From Synaphobranchus kaupii (lineage: Eukaryota > Chordata > Actinopteri > Anguilliformes > Synaphobranchidae): a DNA stretch of 64,000 nucleotides. A program made the translations under genes and the position numbers. Under the pieces are notes generated by a model. It saw nothing but the letters and a program-made list of their open reading frames with translations, did not search any database and had not been told where the DNA came from. Positions within the stretch are counted from its first letter, which is position 1; each line of letters begins with the position of its first letter. Below are positions 49,701 through 62,925 of this stretch, piece by piece. The stretch covers positions 100,632,193 to 100,696,192 of the forward strand of contig CM056380.1 of NCBI GenBank assembly GCA_029718625.1. The letters are read 5' to 3'.

Positions 49701-51880
49701 AAAAAGTTCTCGACAGGCGCTGGGATGCCTCAGGACACAGAAGGATAGCATTTGCGTTTGATAGAAGGTAACATCTATGCTAAATAATCCTTGAAACATT
49801 TCTTATTTAAGGCCATTCATGTTTGGAATATGTGATGGTGTATTGTCAACAATCAACATTCATATAGACTAATTCATGTCATTTCAGTGAGTCTACATAG
49901 ACATGGTTGAAAACACTGTCCTCTCTTTGGATGATGTCCACTGCCCTCTCCATGGATAATCAACACACACACACGCAAAATCGACCTATTGCTCCCATAT
50001 TTGGTTATGATTAGATTTCAATGGTGTCTGTAGTGTGAATTTCCATTTACTTGAACAATTTAATTAAACATTGTCAACATTCATTTTCAGATGTTTTTCG
50101 TGATCATTTTAGCCTCTTCTGTATTTCCAGACTGTAGTGTGGATCATTCATTGCAACATTTAACCTTATCCTTATGCATTACTGCTTGACAGATAATTCA
50201 TGCTACTGCCCACTGGCATGGTTTTAAAGCTATTATTATCCAGTTTTTACCTTCCAAATGTCTTAAAAAGCACATATGTACATGAGGGAAATCAAAAAAA
50301 TTTCAGGGGGGGGGGGGCATGGACCCCTAGCAAGCTCAGTTTTTGGACCTCGGTATTTCTAAAACCCCGCTTACGGCCATGCTCACATGTGTAGTTATAT
50401 CTCAGACTTTGTCGGCTCAAAAAGAAATAGCCAGTAAATCCTCCATTTTATCTTTACTGGTTTACAAATATCTTATGGCCCGTCATCTTTTGTAAAAAGA
50501 AAAAACAAAAAGGATACTATAACCCATGCTGGATAGATGTGGGGCTGCACGTTTGATAATCATAATACAATTTTAAACATGGCCATAATCCTGGTATTTT
50601 GGGCTTAATCCTTAAGTGTTCAGTTCACAATTCATTTAAATTTATGTTTATTTATAGATTTGTATAAGAAGGCCTTGTTTGCTATATGAGGATAAAATTA
50701 GTCTCTCCATAAGTGTATAGCCAAGGAACAGAGCAGCTTAGCTCCATCCAGAGAAAACCTGCTGCTTGAAGGGAAAATTAAAAGTGAAAAAAGCATTGCA
50801 TTAACACTCAGACCCAGTGTAAAAATGTAGTTACAGCCCAATAAGCATGTCATTATTCAGTGCACTGGGGCGCTGAAACGCGAGGAATATTTTCCAGTAT
50901 CTAATATCCAATATGTGTTTTTTTTCTCTTTTGCTTAATAGGACAAGAAGCCACTACCGGGATAAAGGAAAGTCAATTTGGTCAGTGTTATCGTTAGGCC
51001 TAGCACTCAGAAGGTCCGTGGCACACTGTCAGTAGGCAGAGGGGTCATGTCCCTGTGTCTCGGCTGATTTCACAGAGTCTCTCAAGACACCCCCGCCCCC
51101 ACCCCAGTGAGCAGTGAATCAGGGCTAACTAGTTTTCTCAGGAGGTGTGACTGCTTGGGCCTCACGGATCCCCGGCACAGCGGACTCTGGCAGAAGTAAT
51201 CCATTTAAACGGTGAATAATCCACTCTGTGGAAGAGGAGGCGGGAGGAGCCAGGCATCAAACGGCCCATCTGAAGTCATGCCGCGCCTTGCTCCTGTGGA
51301 TTCCTGGGTGTGCGAATTTCAAAGGCAAATCAAACGCGGAAAGGAACCCTCCTTCTTGCATATATGCTCATGGTTAATTTTGAATGAAGACTACTGGGAA
51401 ATTTGTTATTCAATGAAAACATATTGGGCGAATTTGGATGTAGTCCATCAGTATTTTAGATCTCTACAACGTCCACTAGTGGCGGCTGCTGACCAGAGGT
51501 TTTGGTGAAGCAAACCCAACATCAGCCATGGGAACACCTCCCCCTAAAATCCAACCACTGTTAGTGCCCTGCTTTACCTGTTGAGGTAGGCCATTTTTGA
51601 GTTGTTAAACACTGACCACGTGGCCAGTTGTAGGTAGAAAAGAGCTGGCGGCCCATTTAAAACAGGTTTAAATTGCATTACAAATCATCACTATGGCTGT
51701 GCCATTTAAATTGACCTGCATTCTCTCAAAGCAATAACACCAAATAGAATACAATGACAAGTAGTTATTTACTCACTCACATTAATTAGCAGTCAGATTC
51801 TCTCAGCACCTATGCATATTCAAATCTCAAATCTGCCTGCATCGTAGCTGCAATAGCTTCGTTCAGATCATTTTGAATCG
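49701..51880. other. Upstream flank, no gene seen
   Basis: Contains a G-run at 50306-50316. The 50800-51320 part is relatively repeat-free. No exon, RNA gene or defined repeat supported. Confidence 0.4.
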
Positions 51881-51885
51881 TCTTA

Positions 51886-52935
51886 AGCCCTATTCGGACG
51901 GGATAAGTTTTACAGGGGGAGGTGGGGTAATGTAATAATTGCCGGAGGAGCTCCGCTATTTTAGTCCCGTCTGAATCTGCCATGTCCGTAACTTTTACGG
52001 ACTGCGCGCTCCCGCGCCAGTAAAGATTCCGGAGTCTTTTACCTACTGTTAAATGTCATGTAAAAATTACCCCAGATTAAAGCAATCCCGTGCGAACTGA
52101 CATGTTCAGTAAAATTCTGTTATTTCCTGTGAGAAATTAGTTTTCCCCAGTCTTTTCTCATGGTTTTTCACGTAAGCACTCGAGGAAGCCTTTGGTTGTG
52201 CTCTCTAAATTAAATGTAACGTTACATTAAATAAGAAGACAGGGGGTAATAAATAAATAAATAGGCTCAAAAGTAGGCTACAGTGGGGCAACGCAGCTTT
52301 AGGTAAGCTATTGTAGCCTAGCTATAGCCTTACATGCATGTTACGGCCTAACACTGTTTTTTTCAAACTATCGTTAATAAAGACGTGTAATGCAGGATTC
52401 CTCATGCTTTTTGTGGACATGTTTGCCATGCCAACATTGTCTCCATGTAGTTTTTTTTTTTTTGCCGCCTGATTTAAGTGTTAATGTTAACCTAACGTAA
52501 AGCCTAAACTAGCTCAGTTTTGTAACGTTAGCTTTTGCCTTTTCATTTGGCTGCATTTGAAATAAAATTGTTTGTTTTTAAAAAGTTAAGGCCCAAATTA
52601 AGTGTGCTGCTGCCGGAGATGTGCGAGAGGTGGCTTCGATGATTTACGCAAATTTGACAGGTCTGTTATATCTTTTCAATTGCTCCCTGACAGTGATTTT
52701 CTACCAGAAGCAATCAGTTTGCAGTGAAGATAGGATGTGTAACGTTGTATGACTCGTGGGGAACATTTTCGGTGTGACAACAACATGGAGTAGACACTCC
52801 CATCTCTGTAATTCTAGACGCTGATTACGGAGATACTTTATCCCGTCCGAATCGGCCATTAATATTACAGACGTCCTGTGGTAATAATTACTTTACAGAC
52901 ATTGTCCTGAAAACTTATCCCGCCCAAATAGGGCT
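51886..52935. mobile_element. Non-autonomous DNA transposon, TTA-flanked (1.05 kb)
   Basis: The left end AGCCCTATTCGGACGGGATA, followed by AGTTTTACAGG, pairs with the right end CCTGAAAACTTATCCCGCCC followed by AAATAGGGCT. TTA lies at 51883-51885 and 52936-52938. A 3-bp TTA duplication fits PIF/Harbinger. Inner sub-terminal inverted blocks (for example TTTAGTCCCGTCTGAATC and TTTATCCCGTCCGAATCGG) support a single element. No coding sequence. Confidence 0.75.
52471..52666 (+). repeat. Left arm of a 190-bp inverted duplication
   Basis: Pairs with 53257-53446 in reverse complement. Landmarks include GTTAACCTAACGTAA, GGCTGCATTTGAAATAAAAT and AAGTGTGCTGCTGCCGGA. This arm lies inside the TTA-flanked element; the right arm lies outside it. 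Confidence 0.92.
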
Positions 52936-53256
52936 TTAGACATCCCAGAGAACAAAGAGGACGACTTTAAGTGTGCAGCCAGAACGTAATCATAGCAGGA
53001 AAGCACTTTAGTCAACTCCCTGTTACTAATTTCCTTTGCTATCTGCATTTCCACTCTCGTTATCTCCCTTAAATGCCAGCTCCTGATGACCCAAGAATTG
53101 CATTGATCAACCTTTTGAGAATGTCATGGTTTTTCTGCACTATTTCGTTACGCTTTTCCAAATGGATATGTGCACCTTCATCAATAAAATGAACACAGTT
53201 CAAATTGAATCAATTGCATGGTTACACTGACATGCTCCTTCAATTTTGAATGAATG

Positions 53257-53446
53257 ACAGACCTGTCAAAATTGCGTAAATCATCGAAGCCGAACATGTC
53301 CGGCAGCAGCACACTTAATTTGGGCCTTAACTTTTTAAAAACAAACTATTTTATTTCAAATGCAGCCAAATGAGAAGGAAAAAGCTAACGTTACAAAACT
53401 GAGCTAGTTTAGGCTTACGTTAGGTTAACGTTAACTTACTTAAATC
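53257..53446 (-). repeat. Right arm of the inverted duplication
   Basis: Reverse complement of 52471-52666 with scattered differences and small indels. Its outer edge is partly re-duplicated in direct orientation (TTACGTTAGGTTAACG at about 53415 and 53450). Confidence 0.92.
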
Positions 53447-53627
53447 ACTTACGTTAGGTTAACGCTAACTTACTTAAATCACTTACTTTAGCAAATAGCT
53501 AGTTAGCTCAGTTCTTGGTTTGCTGGGAAAAAAGATAACAACACTACAACACCGATTAAAAAACAAAACAATTTACAATTATTTCACCACCGACAACTCC
53601 ACAACCATAAAAATTCAATAAATCACA

Positions 53628-53663
<36 letters not shown>
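53628..53663 (+). repeat. (TC)n microsatellite
   Basis: CT dinucleotide run of about 18 units. Confidence 0.95.
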
Positions 53664-53664
<1 letters not shown>

Positions 53665-53869
53665 ATATACTAATGCACCTCTACCCAACAAGGAAAATTT
53701 GCGGGGAAAATTATTATATCTTGCTGGACAGCTGAACTCCTATCACAACTATCCAATCATGTCTTATAAAGTCAGCCATTAAAAGACATTGTCTAGTGAA
53801 GCAGACGAAAACTCTGCCTCACTTAAGTTCCTTTCAAAAGTCTGAGGGTGTCGCTGTTTTTCACGATAC

Positions 53870-54166
53870 CAGGGGCCACATGTATAAAACTCTGAGTAAA
53901 AGAATGCGTAAAAGAACGCTCAGGGTGAAAGTCAGAAATCTGCTTTAAAAAAGTTTTGCATTTTCTACCTCTGCCTTTCGGTCATGGTGTCGCCATATCA
54001 CACGGACCCCAAACATTGCGTATGTATTGTGTGCATCGTGTGCAGAGGTACGCAGATTCTCACAGCACGTGTTCTATTATACATCTGAATTTCTGCGTGG
54101 AAACTCGCTTACGCGGCTTTCTGAGGGCATTTTTCTGCTCAGCACTGTTTGTATATGTGGCCCCCA
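53870..54166. mobile_element. hAT-like MITE (CAGGGGCCACAT termini)
   Basis: Left CAGGGGCCACATGTATAAA and right TTTGTATATGTGGCCCCC form imperfect TIRs about 300 bp apart. Repeated AATGCGTAAA- and TTACGC-type blocks lie inside. An 8-bp target duplication was not confirmed. Confidence 0.65.
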
Positions 54167-54519
54167 GGCATGTTTTTGAATCAAGGCACTTTTTTTTTTA
54201 GCTTCACAAAGGAAATACTTGTTGTGGTGATAATTCAACATGAAAGAAAGATATGTCGTATGTGATATGCATTTTCTTTTTTCTTAATTTTTTTTTATTT
54301 TAACTTGATTTTATTTCATTTTTCGTCCTCACGAAAACAGAACAATAAAAAAAAAAATTCCGGTTATTCTTTCGTAACCACCCTGTTTTATTTCACATAC
54401 TGCACATTACAGCGGGCAGCCCATATGCAGGAGACCAGCAGCATGTACATCCCTTTGGAGGCAAAGCAAGTAGCTCTGAGTTGTCTGCAAGAAATAGCCA
54501 CAAACCCAGCCTCGAACAG

Positions 54520-54522
<3 letters not shown>

Positions 54523-54597
<75 letters not shown>
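54523..54597 (+). repeat. (CA)n microsatellite
   Basis: Uninterrupted CA run of about 37 units. The open frame spanning it is not a gene. Confidence 0.98.
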
Positions 54598-54599
<2 letters not shown>

Positions 54600-55015
54600 G
54601 ATCCCATGCTGGAGTCATCTCCGATTGCCTGGGTGAAGCCTCCTCACTGCAGTTTGGCTACAACCACAGCCACATCATCTTCATTCCTCCCACTCTTCCT
54701 CGCTGGCAACAAAGGAAATATTCCTGCATGCAGAGCAGAGTTTTGCATGCAGTACCTACACAGGAACACATAAAAAACTCCCAGGACACATTGACACTTG
54801 TTTTTGGAGATTCTCTTTTTTTTTGATGATTATTATTCAGAATCCATGTAGACCCAGGCCAGCAATGAGAAATGAAAGCTCCAGTGTCGGGGGGGGGTTA
54901 GATCTGAAGTTCAAAAAATGTCAATAAAGGTATCAAAGCAATCAGGATGGTGTTGAAAAGGATATTGCAGTGATAAATCATGAAATGCCTACAGAGCATG
55001 TAATGGGGGAAAGGG

Positions 55016-55018
<3 letters not shown>

Positions 55019-55052
<34 letters not shown>

Positions 55053-55080
55053 GGGGGGTGGGGGGGGGGGGGAGGGGGGA
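55019..55080 (+). repeat. (TG)n followed by G-rich tract
   Basis: About 15 TG units followed by G runs broken by single T or A bases. Confidence 0.95.
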
Positions 55081-58000
55081 GTGTCACATGATGTGCTGAA
55101 CTATGATCAGAAATACCCTCCAGCACAAAAGCACACATGACTCAAGGGCAGGATTTAAAACAGGAAGCCCCTGACATTTTTTTAAAAGGGACTCTGAGAC
55201 AAATGGATGTATCCTTAGCGGTAGCCAACTACTATTGGTGTTATTTGATGTCATCCATCAAAGGTTATCAACTAAAATGCATCTATATTATCTGTAATAT
55301 CTATTTCACATGTAATATACTTAAACGCACAACTGGTAAACTCCAATAAGCGGGCAGAATGTTAAAAATAATGGCGGTGTGCGCGATCTGTCCCGTGCTT
55401 TTTCACTGAAACGACTTTAGGGACGGGACACCAGCCCTATGCATATCAAGGTCTAATGCACTCCAAAGAGAGTCCGTTTACACTATTGATTACTAATAAA
55501 ATGATGAGTACAATGCGTAGATGAAGACTGGGAGAAAAAAAAAAAACAATCAGATATGTTGAGCCCATTAACCTCGTTGGTGAAATCTTGCGAGGAACTT
55601 TACCCCAGTATCTTCGGCAGACATCGGTTTTCAAAGCACAGGGGACCCACAACTAATTAACCTTGTGAAGACACCCTCTGTTGTATGAGATTGGGGTGAG
55701 AATATTAAGGGGCATTCAGAATCCACCAGCTATACGATTAACATATCCAACTTCCAAGCACCTTTTGTGACACAAAGCCAATATTTGTTTGAACTCTTAC
55801 TACTTTCTCTCAACATTACACATGGATTCTAAATGGCACGTTTGCCTCCCCTCAACCAGCAATACATTTGACAATTAAGACATGCATATTTATAGGGGTT
55901 ATATTTACTGAACCCTAACAGAACTCATAACTTGGAACGGCAAGTTGTTCTTTGGATGTAGCGGTGAACAAACTCAAGATTTATTTCGGAGGGCAGAGAT
56001 GTGCTGTAGTATATTTCAGAGATGAGATGAATGGCTTCTTCTGGTCTGGGGCTTTGGAAAGGTTGTCTTTTCTTTGTGGGATAAGGTTGGCGCCGAATCA
56101 GTGCTGTGCTGGCAGAGATGACAATGCAAACAAATCATAAACACAAGCTGACATTGAAATTCTCATCATATCTTATCACCATAGCTTCACAAATAAAGAA
56201 TATCCATTGATATATTTCCCATTGTTCAGTCACATGATTATATTCATTGATGAATGGTTCATATTCGGATTTCTAACCAGATTCACTCGAAATATGTTAC
56301 TGACAAGCCAGAAAGCAGCTTTAAAAAGTTCCTCAGTTTCCACTTAATCTTACCTCTTGTCTACACTGTTATCTGTGTGAATGATCTGCCAATTCCATGT
56401 GTTCTGTTTGCTTTGTATTTAAAGGGGTTCATAGCCTACTGCGAGGGTTCATACTCAGTTGTACAATGAGGTATCAGTTACTAAGAACTGTTTTCAAGAA
56501 ATTGTTTTCTGTTATATCAGTGAAGATGCTGCTAATTTTTTGCAGCAATCAAACAGTCAATCAATTTCTACATATATTTAACCCAAACTCTTGGAAGCAG
56601 TATTTTATAGTAATATATCAAACTTTTGAACACATACTGTATATTCACAATAATTTAAATTATGATAAAATCCAGTTTACGTACACACAAATTATAATTA
56701 AGTGGATCGCCGTGTATTGAGTGTAAAGCAAAGTTACTTTGATAGAATAACTGCAGTTTATACATAAATAAAATGACATCAGAAAGGGATGGTGAACTGA
56801 CACATTGCAGAGGGCCAGACTGACAGCAGGGGGAAAACAGGCCCTTATGGAGATCATGCATAATTCTCTTTGGTTCCACGAGGATGTCGGATGAGTAGAC
56901 AAGGGTGACAGCCCTGGAATCATAGCTGATTGCTCGCACTGCTTTCCTGGGAAGGTACTGTTGCACTAATGCTCTATTTTGAGCATGGCACAAGAGCAAA
57001 GTCAAATGGACTATACTGTACTGTGCTAGACTGTCCAGGTTCCTTAATGTATGCTCATCTGGGACGGTTTTGGAATGGGTGAGCCTGATATAACAGCATT
57101 GTATGCTTCAAAACCCACCCAGTGGCATAAAGGGCACTATGAAAGCGTAAATGATTTTTCAAAATGTTAAAAAGTCAGCAAGCTGAGGAATAATTCAGTA
57201 ATGGTATCAAAGCTATGTAATATATCTAGCTAGCTAGCCACTTACGCTTGAGTAACTTATATTTATGATTGTACAATTATGAATGAAGTGTGATTTTTGA
57301 AAAAAAGATTTCTGTACAAATTCAAAACAATTTAGTTATTCATGTGAAGGACAAAGAGCTGATAAAGACAATATTGAAGCTATCGAAACAAATTATTTTA
57401 CGGGACCATCGCAATCTATCTAGACCTCACGGACAACTCCTTTTCAAATTGACAGCTAACCTAAATTATTGACATGCTGTATGTATGATATAATGGCATG
57501 TACTGTGCCCACTGGCCATTGTTTACAGCTCTATTGTTTGTACACTTTCAATGCGTCTTTCTTCAAGGCTGGAGTCCGCTGCTTGCCGTGCAAACTCTTC
57601 TGTGAAAACGAGCCACCAGAACAAACCCGGGTCAGTGTGTTGAGCCTCAAAACATTTTCTGCATTGAGCAGATCAGTGTCAGGCAGCGAGAGAAGCATGA
57701 CATGCCATTAGCTCTGCAGTGTGTGCGTGAGGACCACACCCTGTGGCTGTTTTCTGCAATGCACCAACCTGCAACTTAATGGGCACTCAGACAAGCACAT
57801 TCTGTCAAGACTAATAAAAAGAAATAATCACAGGGAGGGAATCTGGCAGCCAACTGCATAAAAAAAACACATGCCACTTTTAAATGAGGTGGGCAAAATT
57901 TTAATTTGACTGAAAATGCAGCGACTGCATTTGGAAGCAGGCTTGTAGTCCAAGCCATGTAAAACGAAGTGAATCGAAGGTTTGTCTGGTTGGGATTGCT

Positions 58001-58605
58001 CTTTTACTGCGCTAGTTGATATTTATATTTAGAGACTGAATTTTTTGTTCACTTGTTTTAAATATGAACAATACGCTGCAACAATATGAATCATACAGTA
58101 TAGTTTTGGTGTTTCATCCAGAATGACAACACAAAATTGTTGATGAATTATGATACATCATAACAATGAACAACAATGAACATTGACAACAATGAACGCT
58201 TTTCCGTTCTGCTTCTCTTGCATCTTCACACATCTAGAGTCCAGCAGCTTTGGCAGACAGTCATCAACACCAGAGGATTACAAATCTTGCACATCCAAAT
58301 AACCAGAGTGGTGGCCATAGAGCAATACAATTGAAACCCTGAAACCTGACAGAAACCTTGCTGGGTGATACTGAGGTCAATTGTGCAATACCACACGAGA
58401 CTCCCAGCCACTGTGGTCACTAACACGGTCAGAGTTCGATTTTAGACAGTGGTACACATCACATCCAGTGATAAACAATAGCTTGCAAAGGTTACACCAG
58501 GGACAATGTGACATAGGAGTCAGTTCAACAGTTAAACTTTGGACTGTTATCACTACTACATTAGTCTGATGCATATATAACATGCCTAGATATTATACTG
58601 AATTA
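55081..58605. other. Upstream flank, no gene seen
   Basis: AT-rich sequence with many short open frames that carry no motif. No RNA gene or defined repeat was found. Confidence 0.4.
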
Positions 58606-58611
58606 ATACTG

Positions 58612-59004
58612 ATAAACATTTTCCTATTGAACTCTATGGAAAAATAAGGCAGAAGGCAGGAGAAACAACCCTTCAAGTGATCCATCCATATCTACTGCAT
58701 ATCTGGCAGCAGAGTGATGGTTTAAGGCTTGTTTGATATGTCAGACCCTTGATGACTTAGAGCTATTTAGCCAACCATGTGTTCCATACTGTTCTAGTGT
58801 AATTTACAGCTAAATCTAGTCCCACCCCCCAATTCCCATAGAGATCCATTCAAATGCAGAGAGGTTATAGTATCCCTTGTAGGAGTACCAGGAAATAAGA
58901 TATCAAGAGTCTTTTGATATTGTTGGGTCACAGACATCAGGACGTCATGGCATGCAAAGGATATGTGACCAAATATTTAAAAATATTACTTTATTCTACA
59001 TTAT
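58612..59004. mobile_element. Half copy of the foldback element
   Basis: Collinear with the right arm at 30950-31295 at high similarity: GGAGAAACAACCCTTCAAGT, CATATCTGGCAGCAGAGTGA, CCCACCCCCCAATTCCCATA and CATGGCATGCAAAGGATATG. It starts at the palindrome centre and lacks the other arm. Confidence 0.9.
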
Positions 59005-59236
59005 GTTAAACTGTCCAATATTTTTTGATGCCCGAAAATGGGGGGGGCTATGTACAAAAGATTCTATAATTTGTAAATGCTTCATCCGATATGGATGAAT
59101 ATACCCTCAAATTAAAGCTGACAGTCTGCACTTCAACCTCATTGTCATTATATCCTTTCAAAGTCAAAGTGCTAGAGTACAGAACCAAAATAACAAAAAA
59201 TGTGTCACTGTCCACTGGTGCTCACTGTATATATAC
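59005..59236. mobile_element. Tc1/mariner 3' end
   Basis: AACTGTCCAATATTTTTTGA, CATCCGATATGGATGAATAT, then AAAGTCAAAGTGCTAGAGTA and AAAAATGTGTCACTGTCC, ending CACTGTATA. This is the 3' terminal region of a fish Tc1-like element, different from the one at 31296-31545. There is no transposase. Confidence 0.7.
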
Positions 59237-59520
59237 AAACTACAAAATTGGAATCAGAAAAATGTCCGACACTAAATGATATCTATGAAAGCACAGCTAG
59301 GTAAGTGTGCATTCACTATTCCCAGGACAATCTCATGTGGTACATAATGCTCAGGGACATTATCTTTTTTTAATCTAACGTGCAGCGTAATTTGAAAATC
59401 GTATCAGACACACTGTTACACTTCACTTCTACCTCACTCTTCCGCTGTAAGGCTCTAATTATTTCTCCAAATTAAATTCAATTTCAGCTTCACTGTTCTG
59501 GTGGAACAGAGATGGAACCC

Positions 59521-59551
<31 letters not shown>

Positions 59552-61085
59552 ACACGCACACGCACACTTGGAAGCGAGCTGTGCATTAGCACCACGTAAG
59601 GGCTGACATTTTACTAGCCAGATGATCTGAGCTCATACTATTAACTGCAGTTGTGTCGATATGTCTATAAAGAGAATGCTCGACCGCCTGTAAATCAGCG
59701 GGTGTATTTTTGGACCCCCTCAGGCTTTCAGTTTAATGGCTTGCCTTTCTGGACACTGAAAAATTCAATAAAATAACACACACAAGCTATTATTTTCCAG
59801 CTATGATTGCCTTCATTTTTTAAACAAATCAGTGATCATGCCCATTACTGGTTTGCGCTGATCATACCGGCATTGCTGTGGGACCAGCCTTGCAAGATTA
59901 AATGGGAATAGTCAGCAAAGGTTGATTTAGGACTATTAAGAAGCATTCACATGCAAGGACTATGCTTTAGCGAATAGCTTGCATCTGGCATTTGTAATCT
60001 GACTTCCCATCCTGGAGATGATAGTCAACCAACAGAACAAACATAATACTTCTCAATATAATAAATGCATATAATCTTGCAGGAAGCTAAGATGATGTGT
60101 CAGAGATATTATGCATATAAAGATATAAGTCAGTGTCTGTCCTACCCCCCAAAACAATGCTGTTTTGTGATAACCAAGCAAAGTAAAGGGGCAGATTTAC
60201 TTAGTTGTGTAAAATGGCACTGGGTGATCATGAGCAAGTTGCTTTTCATTCATGACGCTCATTTATTTTTATAGACCTGTAGCTTCTCCATCCTCCAGCT
60301 CTGATTAAGAGTTATGCCCTTATGCATTATTGATGCTTAGCTGAGCTAGCTCTTGCTGCAACTTTGTTCTCTAGCTAACTATGGAAGAGTAGAAAAATTG
60401 CCGAATTCTGAATGCTTTTGTTTGGTGAAAAATACAAAGTAGGATAATGAATTAATCGGCTCTCAGTGTGTCTGCATTCAATTCTGAATCTCAGAACCTT
60501 GAAATTGTAGGCATCCTTTCCAAAGGAGTGTTAAAAAAAATGTATTTATGAGGACAAGGGTGCAACTGTATGTTCACTAAATTGCATGTGATTTGTTTAC
60601 CAACGTGATGTGTTTACCAACGTAAGTGATGTAATAGTCAGAGGATGAGGTTTGTAGTCCTGCATACACAAGTAAACATTTAGCATGGTTGATCAAAGAG
60701 TAGGCAACATGTTCTTAAATGTGTTTATGAAATCTCCCAAATATGGATCTACATCAAAGTGCATTTCTCACCGCAACAGAAATGTTTTTGAGTTTCATCA
60801 CAGCTACCATAGTTAGTGTGAGTGAGTTAGAGCACACTCAAATTATTGTTTTTGCCACAGCAAAAGTCAAGTCAGATTTTCAAGACTGAGTCTGGAAATG
60901 TTGACAGCCATGTCACCCTTCAATTGTACACAATTGTACAATCACACACATACATTCACTGAACCTATTACTAGTGCTGGACATGACACGATATCTTAGA
61001 AACATGTCCTTGCTGTAAGTGATCATTGCATTGTCAAATCTGTTTTGATCACTACATTGTTCCATTTGATAAATATCTGGAATAG
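59237..61085. other. Upstream flank with poly-C/(CA)n
   Basis: A poly-C run at 59519-59537 passes into (CA)n to about 59567. A small direct repeat, TTTACCAACGT, occurs twice at about 60597-60622. No gene seen. Confidence 0.5.
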
Positions 61086-61086
61086 A

Positions 61087-61500
61087 TTAGACAGCTAGCA
61101 ACTAAAAAATGCTGGCTTGTTTTTTCAAACCAAATGCTGGGTTAGACCTGCTGGGTAATTTTTCTGGGTTGTTTCAGTGGTATTTGGGTTGTTTGGTTTA
61201 ACCCCACAGGCTGGGTAGCGGCTGGGTCAGTGGCTGGGTCGGCCTCAGCAGTTGTCAGAAATAGCCCTCATCCTGCTTGCCAATGTGTCTTCAAATTCAT
61301 AAACTCACTTGCCACAACATAGTAGCCTAATTGGTTTTCATAATTCACCATTTTTGATTTTGTGAAAGTTATAAACCGACAATGACTTAGCTGGTCACTG
61401 CTAAAAACAAGGATGTCGTGGGGATTCCAGCGTTCGCACATAGGCCGTCATCAACCCAGCTGCTGGTTTACCTGAACTCAGCTGCTGGGCTTCGAAGACA
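61087..61500. repeat. GCTGGGT-rich repeat, EnSpm-like subterminal sequence
   Basis: Begins ACTAAAAAATGCTGGCTTG and contains repeated CTGGGTT and GCTGGGT motifs, then the inverse CAACCCAGCTGCTGG at the right. Fish EnSpm elements often have a CACTAAAAAATGCTGGGTT end. Only part is present and its borders are unclear. Confidence 0.45.
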
Positions 61501-61534
61501 ACGGTCATTTGCAGTGGTAGTTTTTTTTCCTTAA

Positions 61535-62395
61535 AGGAGAAGTTCGGTATTTAGCATGTTAAGCCCTGTTATAAGGTTATTTACGATCATATACAACGGT
61601 CCATATCAACATTTTGACAAACTCTGCAGTCTTGAGATATATTGCTTTTTGCTCATATCACAGCTAACCTACACAATGGATCTGGATGGGCATATAGAAA
61701 ATCCTTCAAAAAACACCATAAACTCTCGTTTTCAAAGACGGGAAACTCACCAAGTGGTCACTGGTGTCTTCTTGTAATTTACGTTTATGTTTAAAACATG
61801 TTTTAAATAACCGTTTAAAGATTTATATAACTATTTTCAGTCGCCGTACAGCCATATGTTTGTAAACGTTCGCTTTTGGGAGGTCTTGGCTGAGTTTGAA
61901 GGCTACCGTAGAAGAAGAAGAGCTGCTACCCCGGGTCACCAGGTCGGGGTTTGCTTTGCAGCTAGTATGAACTCTTCAAAAGGATCCATTTTGCTAAATT
62001 AGTGTACGTTTATGCGACTGATTCCTTCACTGCAAGCGCACAAGACCGCTAGTGAGCAACAGAAAACAACAAACTTTCCAAAACAATTCAGAAGTATTTC
62101 CGGTTTCCGGCTGCGGATGTATATCTAAACCTCCGTTGGTGTCTATACAAGTCAAAGATTTAATAAAATGATAAATAAAACCCGATATGAAGGATACAGA
62201 ACATCAACGGACACCAGTGACCACTCGGTGAGTTTCCCGACTTTGAAAACGAGAGTTTATAGTGTTTTTTGATGGATTTTCTATTGTGCACATCCAGATT
62301 GTTGTGTACGTTAGCTGTGACATGAGCAATAAACTATATACTGTATCTAAAGACTGCAAAGTTTGTCAAAATGTTGATATGGACCGTTGTATATG
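61535..62395. mobile_element. TTAA MITE, right end lost (861 bp left)
   Basis: TTAA at 61531-61534 is followed by AGGAGAAGTTCGGTATTTAG. Long inverted arms include CACCATAAACTCTCGTTTTC paired with GAAAACGAGAGTTTATAGTG, and AACGGTCCATATCAACATTT paired with AAATGTTGATATGGACCGTT in shorter blocks. The right arm stops at GTTGTATATG (62395), about 55 bp short of the expected terminus, where an LTR-like sequence begins. Confidence 0.85.
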
Positions 62396-62925
62396 TGTCA
62401 TGGTTTTTGACTAGTCCTTCCCTTGCGTTCGTTTTCCGTGGTAGCCAGGCAAGGGCGCTGCCCTTTTAGTAGATGTTTGCTCCGCCCCGTCTTTATTGCG
62501 GAGCTTCTGTCAGCATCACACCTGTGCGTGGTTACCTTGGAGCTATTTAAGCCCTCGTTTCCATCGTTTTGGGCTTCTATATTATTTAGCTTTATTTTGC
62601 ATTATTTCGCACTGTTGGGTGTGTGTTTTATTTGTACCATTTGTGCTACTCGCCTATTCTTATGTCTGTCATTACTGGGGCAGGGCATTTATTATTTCTG
62701 GCTCTTTAGTCACTTAGCTCGTAGAAGTATGGGACAGCAGTTCTCTGCTCTGTTTGCCTTCTGATGGTCTCTCCATACTGAGAGACCGGGCGTTCGTGCT
62801 TCTACTTAGTTACTTAGCCCGTAGAAGTATAGGGCAGCAGTTCTTTGTTCCATTCGCCATTCGCCTTGTTTGGTTTTCTTACTGAGAAACCTGACATTTG
62901 TGCTTGTACTCATTTGCGTGTGACA
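62396..62925 (+). mobile_element. LTR-like sequence (possible solo LTR)
   Basis: Begins TGTCATGGTTTTTG and a candidate end is GCGTGTGACA, giving TG...CA. A GCTATTTAAGCCC TATA-like motif lies near 62541. No matching 5-bp flanks were found (ATATG against GTGAG), so the right boundary or the insertion history is uncertain. It includes a tandem duplication of about 100 bp. Confidence 0.5.
62700..62870 (+). repeat. About 100-bp tandem duplication within the LTR-like sequence
   Basis: CACTTAGCTCGTAGAAGTAT followed by GGGACAGCAGTTCTCTG recurs about 100 bp later as TACTTAGCCCGTAGAAGTAT and AGGGCAGCAGTTCTTTG. Confidence 0.85.

Noticed and set aside
54305..54826. 173-codon open frame
   Set aside because: It spans a (CA)n tract giving Thr-His repeats, and its flanks have no recognised domain.
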